Shown piece by piece: positions 12,513 through 21,907 of a stretch of DNA of 64,000 bases; position 1 is the stretch's first letter, and every line of letters begins with the position of its first letter. Under the pieces are notes generated by a model. It saw only the letters and a list, made by a program, of their open reading frames with translations, did no database searches and was not told the origin of the DNA. A program made the position numbers and the translations under genes. The DNA comes from Geobacillus subterraneus (lineage in GTDB: Bacteria > Bacillota > Bacilli > Bacillales > Anoxybacillaceae), in contig NZ_CP014342.1 in the NCBI RefSeq assembly GCF_001618685.1, positions 3,224,001 to 3,288,000 of the forward strand, in the 5' to 3' direction.

Positions 12513-12534
12513 ACATGAGGGAAAGGATTGGCTT

Positions 12535-13251
12535 ATGGAGGCGACACAATTTCAAGCCTTGCTTGAAGAGAGGGGAATTTCCCTCTCTTCCCAGGCGCTT
12601 GCGCAGTTTGAGCGCTATTATGAATTGCTCGTCGAATGGAACGAGAAGATGAATTTGACCGCCATTACGGACAAGCCCGGCGTGTATGTGAAACATTTTT
12701 TTGATTCCGTTTCTCCGGCCTTTTATTACGACTTTTCCGAGCCGTTCTCGCTTTGCGACGTTGGCGCTGGGGCAGGATTCCCAAGCATTCCGCTGAAAAT
12801 TTGTTTTCCGCACTTGCGCGTTTCGATCGTTGACTCGCTGCAAAAACGCATCCGCTTTCTGCAGCATCTTGCCGAAGAACTGGGGCTTACGGATATCGCC
12901 TTTTATCACGATCGCGCGGAGACGTTTGCCCGCGAAAAGGGGATGCGTGAATCGTTCGACGTCGTTACGGCCAGGGCGGTGGCGCGCATGCCGGTGCTTG
13001 CTGAACTTTGCCTTCCGCTTGTGAAAGTCGGCGGTACATTCATCGCGATGAAAGCTGCTTCGGCACCTGAAGAGTTGAAAGAAGGGAAAAAAGCGATCGC
13101 CGTGCTCGGCGGGGAAGTGGCGGCGGCGAAAACGTTCACGTTGCCGTTTGAGGAGGGCGAACGGACGGTTATTTTCGTCCATAAAACGAAAAAGACGCCG
13201 TCCCAATACCCGCGCAAACCGGGGACGCCAAACAAACAACCGATTCAGTAA
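12535..13251 (+). CDS. rsmG: 16S rRNA (guanine527-N7)-methyltransferase RsmG
   Basis: A 238-residue class I SAM-dependent methyltransferase of the GidB family. Motif I is visible as [15 protein letters not shown] (about 84-98), and the segment [12 protein letters not shown] is typical of RsmG. I placed the start at ATG 12535 ([14 protein letters not shown]), giving the family length; an upstream ATG at 12505 overlaps mnmG and is less likely. The C-terminus ends in a basic, proline-rich tail. Confidence 0.95.
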   Translation: MEATQFQALLEERGISLSSQALAQFERYYELLVEWNEKMNLTAITDKPGVYVKHFFDSVSPAFYYDFSEPFSLCDVGAGAGFPSIPLKICFPHLRVSIVDSLQKRIRFLQHLAEELGLTDIAFYHDRAETFAREKGMRESFDVVTARAVARMPVLAELCLPLVKVGGTFIAMKAASAPEELKEGKKAIAVLGGEVAAAKTFTLPFEEGERTVIFVHKTKKTPSQYPRKPGTPNKQPIQ

Positions 13252-13408
13252 CGTTTTGCGGGCGCGGTGGGAGAGGCAGAGGGAAAAGGGGCTGTGCGGC
13301 TCCCGCCCTGCGTCCCGTGCTGAGGAAAACGAAGATGGCCATAAGCAGCGGCGCCTGCCGGGCGAAACAGAGAACTTGGCCAAGTATGTCCAAAGGTGGT
13401 GTAGGGGG

Positions 13409-14254
13409 ATGAAGCATCCGTTTTCACGCTTGTTCAGCTTTGGAGAAAAAGAGCAAGAAGAGGCGGGGGAAAAGCAAGAGAGGGAGGAAGTTCGCCACAT
13501 TCCGGTTGCCAGCATTATCCCGAACCGTTTTCAGCCGCGCACGGTGTTTGATGAAGAGAAAATTGCCGAGCTGGCGTTGACAATTCGGACGCACGGCATC
13601 ATTCAACCGATCGTCGTCCGCGAATGCGGAAACGGACAATTTGAAATCATCGCCGGCGAGCGAAGATGGAGGGCGGTGCAAAAGCTTGGCTGGACGGAAA
13701 TCCCCGCTATTATTAAAAACTTAAACGATAAAGAAACCGCCTCCGTCGCCCTCATTGAAAACTTGCAGCGTGAGGAACTGACGCCAATCGAAGAGGCGAT
13801 GGCGTATGCGAGATTGATCGAGCTCCATGATTTAACGCAAGAAGCGCTCGCCCAGCGCCTCGGCAAAGGGCAGTCGACCATCGCCAACAAGCTGCGCCTG
13901 CTCAAGCTTCCGCAAGAAGTGCAGGAGGCGCTCCTGCAGCGGATGATCACTGAACGCCATGCGCGCGCGCTGATCGTGTTGAAAGATAAAGAGAAACAGC
14001 TGAAACTGCTGCAAGAAATCATCGATAAACAATTAAACGTCAAACAGACGGAAGACCGGGTGCTAAAGATGCTCGAGGCAGGCGAACGAAAGCCGAAGCC
14101 GAAGCGAAAGGCGTTCAGCCGCGATATGCGCATCGCCGTCAATACGATCCGCCAATCGCTTTCCATGGTGGAAAATAGCGGGGTGTCGGTCCATTCCGAA
14201 GAAGAAGAGTTTGACGATTATTATCAAATTACAATCCGCATCGCCAAAAAATAA
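13409..14254 (+). CDS. noc: Nucleoid occlusion protein Noc
   Basis: A 281-residue ParB-family CTPase-type DNA-binding protein that protects the nucleoid from septation. The ParB N-domain shows [20 protein letters not shown] and [10 protein letters not shown]. The helix-turn-helix region is [24 protein letters not shown]. The N-terminus [16 protein letters not shown] is the amphipathic membrane-targeting helix of Noc. It differs from Spo0J (15133-15993) by that tail and by its HTH. I chose ATG 13409, preceded by a GGTGGTGTAGGGGG stretch. Confidence 0.94.
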   Translation: MKHPFSRLFSFGEKEQEEAGEKQEREEVRHIPVASIIPNRFQPRTVFDEEKIAELALTIRTHGIIQPIVVRECGNGQFEIIAGERRWRAVQKLGWTEIPAIIKNLNDKETASVALIENLQREELTPIEEAMAYARLIELHDLTQEALAQRLGKGQSTIANKLRLLKLPQEVQEALLQRMITERHARALIVLKDKEKQLKLLQEIIDKQLNVKQTEDRVLKMLEAGERKPKPKRKAFSRDMRIAVNTIRQSLSMVENSGVSVHSEEEEFDDYYQITIRIAKK

Positions 14255-14269
14255 CGAAGTTACCTTTTG

Positions 14270-14299
14270 CCTCATCAAGCGCGGCTGATGGGGTTTTTT
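14270..14299 (+). terminator. Terminator after noc
   Basis: CCTCATCA pairs with TGATGGGG (one G-U pair) around an 8-base loop and runs into six T residues, 15 bases after the noc stop. Confidence 0.82.
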
Positions 14300-14378
14300 C
14301 TTTCAGAAAACAAAGTCATTTTTCTTCTTTTCATGATAAAATAGAATTTATGAGTAAGAGGTAGAGGTAGGTGGCACC

Positions 14379-15140
14379 GTGGGCAAAGTCATTGCTATTG
14401 CGAACCAGAAAGGCGGAGTCGGAAAAACGACGACAGCCGTCAACTTGTCGGCTTGTTTGGCGCATCTCGGAAAAAAAGTGCTGCTTGTTGACGCTGATCC
14501 GCAAGGAAATGCAACGAGCGGAATCGGCATTGAAAAGGGCGATGTTGACGAATGCATTTACAACGTCATTATTGGCGATATGAAAGCAAAAGATGTCATC
14601 CGCCCGACGAACATTGAAAACTTATACGTGATTCCGGCGACGATTCAGCTTGCAGGTGCAGAAATTGAGCTCGTTTCGGTCATCTCCCGCGAAATCCGGC
14701 TCAAAAACGCGCTCGAGCCGCTCAAAGCGGTCTATGATTTTATCATTATTGACTGTCCTCCTTCGCTAGGGCTGCTGACGTTAAACGCGTTGACGGCGGC
14801 GGATGCTGTCTTGATTCCTGTCCAGTGCGAATATTATGCGCTTGAAGGGCTCAGCCAGCTGCTGAATACGATCCGACTCGTGCAGCGGCACCTCAATTAC
14901 GATTTGCGCCTTGAAGGCGTCTTGTTGACCATGCTCGATGCACGGACGAATTTAGGTTTGCAAGTGATTCAGGAAGTCAAAAAGTACTTCCGCGAAAAGG
15001 TGTACGAAACGATCATCCCGAGAAACGTGCGGCTGAGTGAGGCGCCAAGCCACGGCAAGCCGATTATTTTGTACGATGTCAAATCGCGGGGAGCGGAAGT
15101 GTATTTGGAACTGGCGAAGGAGGTGCTTGAACGTGGCTAA
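14379..15140 (+). CDS. soj: Chromosome partitioning ATPase Soj (ParA)
   Basis: A 253-residue deviant-Walker ATPase. The motif [13 protein letters not shown] lies at about 11-23, with the signature lysine, and Walker B is IIDCPPSLG. Soj works with Spo0J/ParB in chromosome segregation and also acts on DnaA at the origin. The start is GTG after an AGGTAG site. The spo0J start lies inside its last codons, giving an 8-base overlap and translational coupling. Confidence 0.97.
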   Translation: MGKVIAIANQKGGVGKTTTAVNLSACLAHLGKKVLLVDADPQGNATSGIGIEKGDVDECIYNVIIGDMKAKDVIRPTNIENLYVIPATIQLAGAEIELVSVISREIRLKNALEPLKAVYDFIIIDCPPSLGLLTLNALTAADAVLIPVQCEYYALEGLSQLLNTIRLVQRHLNYDLRLEGVLLTMLDARTNLGLQVIQEVKKYFREKVYETIIPRNVRLSEAPSHGKPIILYDVKSRGAEVYLELAKEVLERG

Positions 15141-15993
15141 AGGTCTCGGCAAAGGCATCAATGCGCTGTTTAACAATCTCGCGCTCAACGGGAAAGAGGA
15201 AACGGTGTTCGAAGTAAGCATTTCTGATCTCCATCCGAACCCATATCAGCCGCGGAAAACGTTTCAGCCCGAGGCGATTGAGGAGCTGAAACAATCCATT
15301 TTGCAGCACGGCATCCTGCAACCGCTCATCGTCCGCCGTTCGCCGAAGGGGTTTGAAATCGTCGTTGGCGAGCGCCGCTACCGGGCGGCGAAGGAGGCGA
15401 ATTTGCCGTCGGTTCCCGTTGTCGTGCGTGAGTTAACGGACGAGCAAATGATGGAGTTTGCCCTGTTGGAAAATTTGCAGCGTGAGGATTTAAATCCGAT
15501 CGAGGAAGCGATGGCGTATAAAATGCTGATGGACAGGCTGCACTTGACTCAAGAGGAAATCGCCAGCCGCGTCGGGAAGAGCCGCCCGCACATTGCCAAC
15601 CATTTGCGCCTATTGTCGCTTCCTCCGGAAGTACAAAAGCTGCTCGTTGACGGCAAGCTGTCGATGGGACACGGTCGAGCGCTCTTAGGGCTAAAGCAAA
15701 AAGGAAAAATGAAGTTCATCGTCGAGCGAACGGTTCGCGACGGGCTGAACGTCCGTCAGCTCGAAAAACTGGTCCAGCAAATGAACGAAAATGTTTCACG
15801 TGAAACATCGAAACGGAAACCGCCGGAAAAAAGCGTGTTTCTCCGGGAAAGTGAGTCGCTGTTGCGCGAAAAATTCGGCACGAACGTTACGATTAAACAG
15901 ACGAAGAAAAAAGGGAAAATCGAAATCGAATTTTTTTCCCCGGAAGACTTAGAGAGAATATTGGAACTGCTCGACGTGCAGTTCGATGAGTAG
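15133..15993 (+). CDS. spo0J: Chromosome partitioning protein Spo0J (ParB)
   Basis: A 286-residue ParB CTPase clamp that spreads from parS and recruits SMC. It starts at GTG with [13 protein letters not shown]. The ParB box is visible as [27 protein letters not shown] and GERRYRAA. The HTH is [25 protein letters not shown] perfect parS lies inside the gene at 15792-15807, encoding NVSRET (residues 220-225). Length is normal. Confidence 0.97.
   Translation: MAKGLGKGINALFNNLALNGKEETVFEVSISDLHPNPYQPRKTFQPEAIEELKQSILQHGILQPLIVRRSPKGFEIVVGERRYRAAKEANLPSVPVVVRELTDEQMMEFALLENLQREDLNPIEEAMAYKMLMDRLHLTQEEIASRVGKSRPHIANHLRLLSLPPEVQKLLVDGKLSMGHGRALLGLKQKGKMKFIVERTVRDGLNVRQLEKLVQQMNENVSRETSKRKPPEKSVFLRESESLLREKFGTNVTIKQTKKKGKIEIEFFSPEDLERILELLDVQFDE
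15792..15807. promoter_or_regulatory. parS: parS centromere site inside spo0J
   Basis: The sequence TGTTTCACGTGAAACA is an exact match to the 16-bp consensus parS palindrome. Spo0J nucleates here. B. subtilis also carries a parS within spo0J. Confidence 0.97.
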
Positions 15994-15995
15994 AG

Positions 15996-16025
15996 CGGCC
16001 CCTTAATAAAGGCCGATCTATTTTT
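15996..16025 (+). terminator. Weak terminator after spo0J
   Basis: CGGCC and GGCCG form a five-pair stem around a loop, followed a few bases later by five T residues. Right after the spo0J stop. The stem is short, so readthrough is likely. Confidence 0.45.
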
Positions 16026-16045
16026 GCTAGAGGGGATTGAACAGC

Positions 16046-16747
16046 ATGGTATTGCTAGGAACGATTGTCAACGGGATAAGCATTGTTGTCGGGGCTTTGA
16101 TCGGGATATGGTTTCACCGAATTCCCGAACGGGTAAAAGAGACGGTAATGGGAGGCATCGGGCTGGCGGTAGCGCTTCTTGGCATTCAGATGGGAATGAA
16201 AAGCGAGCAGTTTCTCGTCGTCATTTTCAGTCTCGTTTTCGGCGGCATTCTCGGGGAGATTTGGAACTGGGAAGAAAAGCTGAACCGGCTCGGCCAATGG
16301 CTCGAGAAAAAAGTTGGCGGCAACGGGGAAGGAAGCATTGCGAAAGGGTTTGTCAGCGCGACGTTGTTATTTGTCATCGGTGCGATGGCGATTGTCGGGG
16401 CGCTCGACAGCGGGTTGCGCGGCGATCATAGCGTCTTGTATACGAAATCGATTTTGGACGGCTTTGCGAGCGTCATTTTGACGACGACGCTTGGCATCGG
16501 CGTCATGTTCTCTGCGCTGCCCGTGGTCATATACGAAGGCGGCATCGCTTTATTGGCGACGCAAATCGAGCGGTTTGTGCCAAAGGAAGTGTTAGATTCG
16601 TTCATCGCTGAATCGACAGCGACCGGGGGAATTTTAATTATAGCCATCGGACTGAACATGCTCGGTTTGACGAACATTCGTGTGGCCAATTTGCTTCCGA
16701 GCATTCTTGTAACGGCGGCAGCTGTTTTCCTTCTTTCGCTCGCTTAG
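16046..16747 (+). CDS. DUF554 family membrane protein
   Basis: A 233-residue protein with about six hydrophobic segments. It matches the DUF554 family (B. subtilis YdfK type): the N-terminus MVLLGTIVNGISIVVGALIG and the segment ALDSGLRGDHSVLYTKSILDG are characteristic. Function is unknown; a transporter-like role is only a guess. I chose ATG 16046, with a GAGGGG site about 9 bases upstream, over a TTG at 16037. It follows spo0J by about 50 bases. Confidence 0.85.
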   Translation: MVLLGTIVNGISIVVGALIGIWFHRIPERVKETVMGGIGLAVALLGIQMGMKSEQFLVVIFSLVFGGILGEIWNWEEKLNRLGQWLEKKVGGNGEGSIAKGFVSATLLFVIGAMAIVGALDSGLRGDHSVLYTKSILDGFASVILTTTLGIGVMFSALPVVIYEGGIALLATQIERFVPKEVLDSFIAESTATGGILIIAIGLNMLGLTNIRVANLLPSILVTAAAVFLLSLA

Positions 16748-16774
16748 CCGTTGCGGCTGCCTCCTTTCAGGCGA

Positions 16775-16819
16775 GGAGAAAAGAAATCCCCTTCTTGAAT
16801 AGCCTGTCAAGAGGGGGAT
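16775..16819 (-). terminator. Terminator of yyaC
   Basis: Read on the minus strand, ATCCCCCTCTTGA pairs with TCAAGAAGGGGAT (one wobble) and is followed by TTTCTTTT. It lies 8 bases beyond the yyaC stop, so it ends that leftward gene. On the plus strand it may also stop transcription from the DUF554 gene, though it lacks a T-run there. Confidence 0.75.
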
Positions 16820-16826
16820 GGGCCGC

Positions 16827-17450
16827 CTACCATAATGAATGGCGGTCTTTTGGAAGCGGATGGGCGGCGAGCCGCTCCTTTCGGATGAGATGCCGCTCCG
16901 CCTCATAAATGCCGTTGGCGATCGTTTTGGCCATATTCATGACGAGATGAAGGCGCGTATTTTGCAGGACGAAAAATTCCATAAATCCGCTCACATTCAC
17001 TACTCCGGTAATATGGGCGTCGCCGACGGGAAGAAGCTGCTTATTCACCCCGGCTCCGGGGCGAACCGGCCCTTTGGCGACGGTGATGGCGCCGACGCTT
17101 TTCAGCCGCCCGAGGCAAGCATCGACCGCGATCATAAACGGATCGCGATGAATGAGCTGAATGGCTCCTACTTTTTCTTCTAGGTTGACGGCGTGGATCG
17201 GTTCCTCAAGCGTTCCGTATACGTGAAAGCGGGTCAATGGCTTCTCTTTCAGCATCGTGCCGACAAGCGGTCCGAGTGAATCGCCGGTCGAACGATCTGT
17301 GCCGATGCAGACGATGGCGACCGGCTGGACGAGCGGATCCGGAAGCAGCGAGGCGATCCGCCAGGCGATCGAGGACGCCGCCCCTTGTTCATCGTAAAAA
17401 ACGCGATCTCTTTCCTCTTTGGAAGAGAAAAATATCGACGGTATGCTCAT
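16827..17450 (-). CDS. yyaC: Spore protease YyaC
   Basis: A 207-residue DUF1256 protein related to germination protease GPR. Characteristic stretches include PVAIVCIGTDRSTGDSLGPL near residues 50-70, DACLG, and the late PLPVGDAHITGVVN-like region (LLPVGDAHITGVVN). The ATG at 17450 has a TAGGAGTG site 7-8 bases upstream. It is transcribed against its neighbours, toward oriC. In B. subtilis yyaC also lies next to spo0J. Its presence supports a spore former. Confidence 0.92.
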   Translation of the reverse strand: MSIPSIFFSSKEERDRVFYDEQGAASSIAWRIASLLPDPLVQPVAIVCIGTDRSTGDSLGPLVGTMLKEKPLTRFHVYGTLEEPIHAVNLEEKVGAIQLIHRDPFMIAVDACLGRLKSVGAITVAKGPVRPGAGVNKQLLPVGDAHITGVVNVSGFMEFFVLQNTRLHLVMNMAKTIANGIYEAERHLIRKERLAAHPLPKDRHSLW

Positions 17451-17623
17451 TCGCTTCACTCCTACTTTCGATTCAAAAGTATTAACAGTATACGGAAAAT
17501 GAAAGAATGATATACATGTTGACGTTTGTTTTTCTTTTTCGTCCGGTGCATGACTACAAATCAACGGTCTGTCTTGTTAAAATAAAAAGCGCAGACTGAA
17601 AAAAGGTAGAGGTGTCGCCAGCG

Positions 17624-18526
17624 TTGAGTATGATTGAAAGAACAGTTAGTCGGTTGTTTGAGTTTTTGACGGATGAGGAGCTGTGGATTCGGATCGGAAC
17701 AGGGGCGCTCAAGATTGTGCTTATCCTACTCATATGCGCCATAGCGGTGAAAGTGTTGAAAATGGCCGTCCATAATGCGTTTAAAGTGCGCCAAAGGGCG
17801 CCGATCCGCATTTCGGAACGCCGGGAGATGACGTTAGCGCGGCTGCTCGACAACGTCATTACGTACGTACTATATTTTATTGCGCTATTGATGATTTTAG
17901 ATACGTTTGGTGTTCCCGTTAAAGCGCTGCTGGCCGGGGCTGGGGTCGTCGGTTTGGCCGTTGGCTTCGGGGCGCAAAGCTTAGTGAAAGACATCATCAC
18001 CGGGTTTTTCATCATTTTTGAAGATCAGTTTGCGGTCGGCGATTATGTTCGCATCGGTAATTTTGAAGGGTACGTAGAAGAGATCGGGCTGCGGGTGACG
18101 AAAATCAAAAGTTGGACTGGAGAAGTGCACATTTTGCCAAATGGCAGCATCACGCAAGTGACGAACTATTCGCTTCACAACAGCTTGGCAGTTGTGGACG
18201 TCAGCATCGCCTACGAAGAGGATATTGAAGCGGCGGAGCAGGCGATTCGCGAGCTCCTGCCGCAGCTGCCGGCAAAATATGAAGATATGGTCGCGCCGCC
18301 GGAACTGCTCGGCGTGCAAAATGTGACCGGTCCGGAAGTCGTGCTTCGCATTACGTGTGAAACGAAACCGATGCGCCATATCGGTGTAGGAAGGGCCATT
18401 CGCAAAGAGGTGAAGATGCTTTTAGACGAGCGGGGGATCGAGATTGCGTATCCACGACTCGTGCTGCACCGCCGCGATGGAGAGGAACAGTCGGCGGCGA
18501 AGCCGCAAAGAGAACAATCGTTGTAA
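17624..18526 (+). CDS. Small-conductance mechanosensitive channel (MscS family)
   Basis: A roughly 300-residue MscS-type channel that would open on membrane tension to release solutes. Three N-terminal hydrophobic segments (about 20-45, 60-85, 90-115) precede the pore-lining helix ALLAGAGVVGLAVGFGAQSLVKD. The beta domain follows with GDYVRIGNFEGYVEEIGLR, the family signature. The start is uncertain: TTG 17624 has GAGGTG nine bases upstream; GTG 17612 and ATG 17630 are alternatives. It is most like B. subtilis YkuT. Confidence 0.9.
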   Translation: MSMIERTVSRLFEFLTDEELWIRIGTGALKIVLILLICAIAVKVLKMAVHNAFKVRQRAPIRISERREMTLARLLDNVITYVLYFIALLMILDTFGVPVKALLAGAGVVGLAVGFGAQSLVKDIITGFFIIFEDQFAVGDYVRIGNFEGYVEEIGLRVTKIKSWTGEVHILPNGSITQVTNYSLHNSLAVVDVSIAYEEDIEAAEQAIRELLPQLPAKYEDMVAPPELLGVQNVTGPEVVLRITCETKPMRHIGVGRAIRKEVKMLLDERGIEIAYPRLVLHRRDGEEQSAAKPQREQSL

Positions 18527-18541
18527 CATGGGGGTGAGCGG

Positions 18542-18739
18542 ATGGAGGAGAAAGAATTTGGTTTATACGATATCGTCGAAATGAAAAAACCGCATCCGTG
18601 CGGGACGAACCGCTGGAAGGTGATCCGTTTAGGCGCCGATATCCGCATTAAATGTGAAGGGTGCGCCCATAGCGTTCTTTTGCCGCGCAAAGAGTTTATC
18701 CGCAAAATGAAAAAAGTGCTGGTCAAGCATGGGGAATAA
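18542..18739 (+). CDS. DUF951 family small protein (YyzM-like)
   Basis: A 65-residue protein. The pattern FGLYDIVEMKKPHPCGTNRWKVIRLGADIRIKCEGCAHSVLL-type with one Cys after HP and a CxxC pair (KCEGC) is typical of DUF951, a predicted zinc-binding nucleic-acid protein. It starts at ATG 18542 with a GGGGGTGAG site and sits 15 bases after the MscS gene, likely co-transcribed. Function is unknown. Confidence 0.9.
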   Translation: MEEKEFGLYDIVEMKKPHPCGTNRWKVIRLGADIRIKCEGCAHSVLLPRKEFIRKMKKVLVKHGE

Positions 18740-18756
18740 AGAAAGTGAGCCACCAC

Positions 18757-18785
18757 AGCATGGGCAGTTGTCCCATGCTCTTTTG
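18757..18785 (+). terminator. Terminator after the DUF951 gene
   Basis: AGCATGGG pairs with CCCATGCT around a 7-base loop and is followed by CTTTTG, 17 bases beyond the stop codon. Confidence 0.75.
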
Positions 18786-18812
18786 TTTAAGAAGAGGGGA
18801 AGAGGGGAAACA

Positions 18813-19425
18813 ATGGAAACAACACATGTGACGTCGTGCCCGCTCAATTGCTGGGACGTATGCGGGCTGAAAGTGACGGTGAAGGACGGAAACGTTGTGC
18901 GCATTGACGGCGATGAACAACACCCGATCACGAAAGGGAACATTTGCGGGCGCGGGCGGATGTTGAAAGAGCGGGTGAATACAAAAAGGGAAAGATGGCC
19001 GGCTGACCATCATGTATCCGGCTGAATCAAAAGAGTCAAATCCGTCATTGGCCGCAAAATATCCGTACCGGCTGTTGACGATCCACCCGCTCCGGTCGAA
19101 CCATTCGCAGCACTATCCGCTCATTCCGGCGCTGCAGACGGTGCGCATCGAAGTCGCGGCCGATGTGGCTGCCGACAAAGGGCTCACTGATGGCGACAAA
19201 GCGCGCGTCTACAACGACCGCAGCTCGCTCATCGGCACAGTCAAAGTGCTAGATGGCGCCTATCCGGGAACAATCAATATTCACGAAGGACAATGGGGGG
19301 CGTTTGGCGGGCCGGTTAACGTGCTTACGTCGGATTTGGAGTCGGACAACGGCTGCGGCAGCGCGCTTTATGACTGTTTGGTCAACATTGAAAAAACCGT
19401 GCCGGAAGCAAAGCAAACGGTTTAA
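18813..19425 (+). pseudogene. yyaE: Collapsed molybdopterin oxidoreductase (yyaE remnant)
   Basis: Two fragments in different frames. The first (18813-19025) begins METTHVTSCPLNCWDVCGLKV and contains NICGRG: this is the N-terminal 4Fe-4S/molybdopterin domain of formate-dehydrogenase-like enzymes. The second (from about 19012 to 19425) encodes the C-terminal molybdopterin-dinucleotide-binding domain (YRLLTIHPLRSNHSQH, INIHEGQWG). About 450-500 central residues, including the catalytic core, are missing, and the join is out of frame. In B. subtilis a full-length molybdopterin oxidoreductase gene, yyaE, lies at this place next to ychF. It cannot make an active enzyme. A ribosome binding site AGAGGGG before 18813 is still intact. 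Confidence 0.85.
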
Positions 19426-19522
19426 AACCGCTTTTTTGTGATGGGCCGGCGGTACGCTTGTCATTTTTCGCGCCAGCCCATATAATGAGGGAAGATGTGA
19501 ACGGGAAAGAGGAGTGGAACGA

Positions 19523-20623
19523 ATGGGATTGACAGCAGGAATCGTCGGCTTGCCGAACGTCGGCAAATCGACGTTGTTTAACGCGATTACAAAGGCAGGA
19601 GCTGAATCAGCCAACTATCCGTTTTGCACGATCGAACCGAACGTCGGTGTCGTCGAAGTGCCTGATGAGCGGTTGACCGTATTGACGGAAATGTTCCAGC
19701 CGAAGCGGACCGTGCCGACCGTCTTTGAATTTACCGATATTGCCGGCATCGTCAAAGGCGCGAGCAAAGGGGAAGGACTCGGCAACAAGTTTTTGTCGCA
19801 CATCCGTCAAGTGGACGCGATTTGCCAAGTCGTCCGCTGTTTTAACGATGAAAACATTACCCATGTTGCCGGCAAAGTCGATCCGCTCGCCGATATTGAA
19901 ACGATCAATTTGGAACTTATTTTTGCCGATTTAGAGACAGTTGACAAACGAATCGAGCGGGTCGGCAAAATCGCCAAGCAAAAAGATAAAGAGGCCGCGT
20001 TTGAACACGACATTTTGCTGCGGTTGAAAGAGACGCTTGAAGCTGGCAGGCCGGCGCGCACGATCGAATTTGCCGCTGAAGAAATGAAGGTTGTCAAACA
20101 GCTGCACTTGCTGACGACAAAGCCGATGCTTTACGTCGCCAATGTCGGGGAAGAGGATGTTGTGGATCCAAACAGCAACCCGTTCGTCGTTGCCGTGCGT
20201 GAGTTTGCGAAGAACGACAACGCCGAGGTCATCGTTGTCTGCGCTAAAATTGAAGAGGAAATTGCGGAATTCAGCGACGAAGAAAAACAACAGTTTTTGC
20301 AAGAGCTCGGCATTGAGCAGTCTGGACTTGACCAGCTCATCCGCGCCGCTTACAGCTTGCTCGGGCTGGCGACGTTTTTCACCGCCGGCGAGCAGGAAGT
20401 GCGGGCATGGACATTCCGAAAAGGAATGAAAGCGCCGCAGTGCGCCGGCATTATTCATTCCGACTTTGAGCGTGGATTCATTCGCGCTGAAACCGTTTCG
20501 TACGCCGACTTAGTTGCCGCCGGATCGATGGCTGCGGCGCGCGAAGCCGGCAAGGTGCGCCTCGAAGGAAAAGACTACGAAGTGCAAGACGGCGATATTA
20601 TGCACTTCCGGTTTAACGTGTAA
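19523..20623 (+). CDS. ychF: Redox-regulated ribosome-binding ATPase YchF
   Basis: A 366-residue Obg-family P-loop protein that prefers ATP. It begins MGLTAGIVGLPNVGKS, with the P-loop at about 9-16, followed by NYPFCTIEPNVG and DIAGIVKGASKGEGLGN (switch regions). The C-terminal TGS-like domain ends GDIMHFRFNV, a perfect YchF terminus. I chose ATG 19523, about 9 bases after GAGGAG; a GTG at 19514 is an alternative. It is YyaF in B. subtilis. Confidence 0.97.
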   Translation: MGLTAGIVGLPNVGKSTLFNAITKAGAESANYPFCTIEPNVGVVEVPDERLTVLTEMFQPKRTVPTVFEFTDIAGIVKGASKGEGLGNKFLSHIRQVDAICQVVRCFNDENITHVAGKVDPLADIETINLELIFADLETVDKRIERVGKIAKQKDKEAAFEHDILLRLKETLEAGRPARTIEFAAEEMKVVKQLHLLTTKPMLYVANVGEEDVVDPNSNPFVVAVREFAKNDNAEVIVVCAKIEEEIAEFSDEEKQQFLQELGIEQSGLDQLIRAAYSLLGLATFFTAGEQEVRAWTFRKGMKAPQCAGIIHSDFERGFIRAETVSYADLVAAGSMAAAREAGKVRLEGKDYEVQDGDIMHFRFNV

Positions 20624-20742
20624 CATAACGGTATGTCCGGGGAAAAGATAACATTTGCCGAAGCAACCATTCTCCCGTTCGTGCGCTGTTTTCAGCAGTG
20701 GTGCTGGAAGATGTTTGCGCGGACAGAATGCGAGACACTCCC

Positions 20743-20771
20743 TTGCTTATCGCTGTTAGTCATGGTATAAT
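20743..20771 (+). promoter_or_regulatory. Sigma-A promoter of rpsF-ssb-rpsR
   Basis: TTGCTT (20743-20748) and a perfect TATAAT (20766-20771) with a 17-base spacer lie about 76 bases before rpsF. I see nothing else in 20624-20742. Confidence 0.8.
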
Positions 20772-20794
20772 CAACGAATGTGAGTAATGGTTAT

Positions 20795-20836
20795 TGCTCC
20801 TTGCCCTTCAGCGGAAGGGCCGTTTAGACCAAAAGG
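20795..20836 (+). promoter_or_regulatory. Candidate S6:S18 ribosomal-protein leader RNA
   Basis: Between the promoter and the rpsF ribosome binding site there is a short stem (GCCCTTC pairing with GGAAGGGC, loop AGC) followed at once by CCG. A conserved CCG next to such a stem is the known recognition feature of the S6:S18 leader in Firmicutes rpsF mRNAs. This would let the S6:S18 dimer repress its own operon. The call rests on position and the CCG-stem pattern, not on a covariance search. Confidence 0.5.
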
Positions 20837-20847
20837 AGGTGACGAGC

Positions 20848-21135
20848 GTGAGAAAATACGAAATTATGTACATCATCCGCCCGAACATGGACGATGAAGC
20901 GAGACAAGCTGTCATCGAACGGTTCAACAACGTGTTGAAAGAAAACGGCGCGGAGATTACGAATGTGACGGATTGGGGCAAGCGCCGCTTAGCCTATGAA
21001 ATTGAAAAATACCGCGACGGTTATTACATGATTCTCAACGTCATGGCAGAACCGCAAGCCGTGCAAGAATTCGACCGCTTAGCGCGCATTAGCGAAGATA
21101 TCATCCGTCATATCGTCCTGAAAGAAGAAGAATAA
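20848..21135 (+). CDS. rpsF: 30S ribosomal protein S6
   Basis: A 95-residue protein, [20 protein letters not shown], with the S6 motif [18 protein letters not shown]. The start is GTG at 20848 with a near-perfect AAAGGAGGTGA site. S6 pairs with S18 on the small-subunit platform. First gene of the rpsF-ssb-rpsR operon. Confidence 0.97.
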   Translation: MRKYEIMYIIRPNMDDEARQAVIERFNNVLKENGAEITNVTDWGKRRLAYEIEKYRDGYYMILNVMAEPQAVQEFDRLARISEDIIRHIVLKEEE

Positions 21136-21164
21136 TTTTTTGGACATGTTAAGAGGTGGTTCTG

Positions 21165-21659
21165 ATGATTAACCGTGTCATCTTAGTCGGCAGGTTAACG
21201 AAAGATCCGGAGTTGCGCTACACTCCAAGCGGAGTGGCTGTTGCCACGTTTACGCTCGCGGTCAACCGCCCGTTCACGAACCAGCAGGGCGAGCGGGAAG
21301 CCGATTTTATCCAATGCGTCGTTTGGCGTCGCCAGGCGGAAAACGTCGCCAACTTCTTGAAAAAAGGAAGCTTGGCCGGGGTGGACGGCCGGCTGCAAAC
21401 CCGCAGCTATGAAAACCAAGAAGGCCGGCGCGTGTATGTGACGGAAGTGGTGGCTGATAACGTCCAATTTCTTGAGCCAAAAGGAAGCAACGAGCAACGA
21501 GGGGCAGCAGCGGGCGGCTACTATGGGGATCCATTCCCATTCGGACAAGATCAGAACCACCGATATCCGAATGAAAAAGGGTTTGGCCGCATCGATGAAG
21601 ATCCTTTCGCCAATGACGGCCAGCCGATCGATATTTCTGACGATGATTTGCCGTTTTAA
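21165..21659 (+). CDS. ssb: Single-stranded DNA-binding protein
   Basis: A 164-residue SSB. The OB-fold domain (about 1-107) begins [24 protein letters not shown] flexible Gly/Asn/Pro-rich linker follows, and the acidic tip ends DISDDDLPF, the docking tail for repair and replication proteins. ATG 21165 has an AAGAGGTGG site. It lies 29 bases after rpsF, the conserved order, but 281 bases before rpsR instead of the usual short gap. Confidence 0.97.
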   Translation: MINRVILVGRLTKDPELRYTPSGVAVATFTLAVNRPFTNQQGEREADFIQCVVWRRQAENVANFLKKGSLAGVDGRLQTRSYENQEGRRVYVTEVVADNVQFLEPKGSNEQRGAAAGGYYGDPFPFGQDQNHRYPNEKGFGRIDEDPFANDGQPIDISDDDLPF

Positions 21660-21815
21660 CGTCATTTTCGAAACAAGTCTCCTGCTTCAAGGAATGTGCA
21701 GGCCGATCGCCTAATGAGCAGGCGGAAGACGGATGCCGGCTGACAATCGCCGACGAATCGGACCGTTGATGGTTCGAACGGACACCGTCGGAACGAAGGG
21801 AAGCGGAAAGGATTT

Positions 21816-21907
21816 CTTGTGTGTGGCGTACTGTTCGGCGAACACGCACAAGTCGCTTGAAGACCCTGCCTCTAAGCGAAGCGTAGGTGGTGGGGAGTTC
21901 ACTTGAT
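21816..21907 (+). mobile_element. Solo IS200/IS605-type right end (omega-RNA-like) between ssb and rpsR
   Basis: The 281-base gap between ssb and rpsR holds a strong hairpin (CTTGTGTGTG, 21816-21825, pairs with CACGCACAAG, 21843-21852) followed by a second bulged hairpin: CCCTGCCT pairs with AGGTGGTGGG and ends TGGGGAGTTCAC. This hairpin plus a terminal GGGAGT..CAC resembles the right end of IS605-family transposons, which is also the scaffold of TnpB-associated omega RNA. No tnpA or tnpB is present. A related end is found at 59460-59510. The identification is by resemblance only. Confidence 0.5.

Noticed and set aside
12439-13515. 358-codon open frame on the minus strand opposite rsmG and noc
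   Set aside because: It lies fully opposite two conserved genes, its translation is rich in Arg and Phe as antisense frames of GC-rich genes are, and it has no ribosome site.
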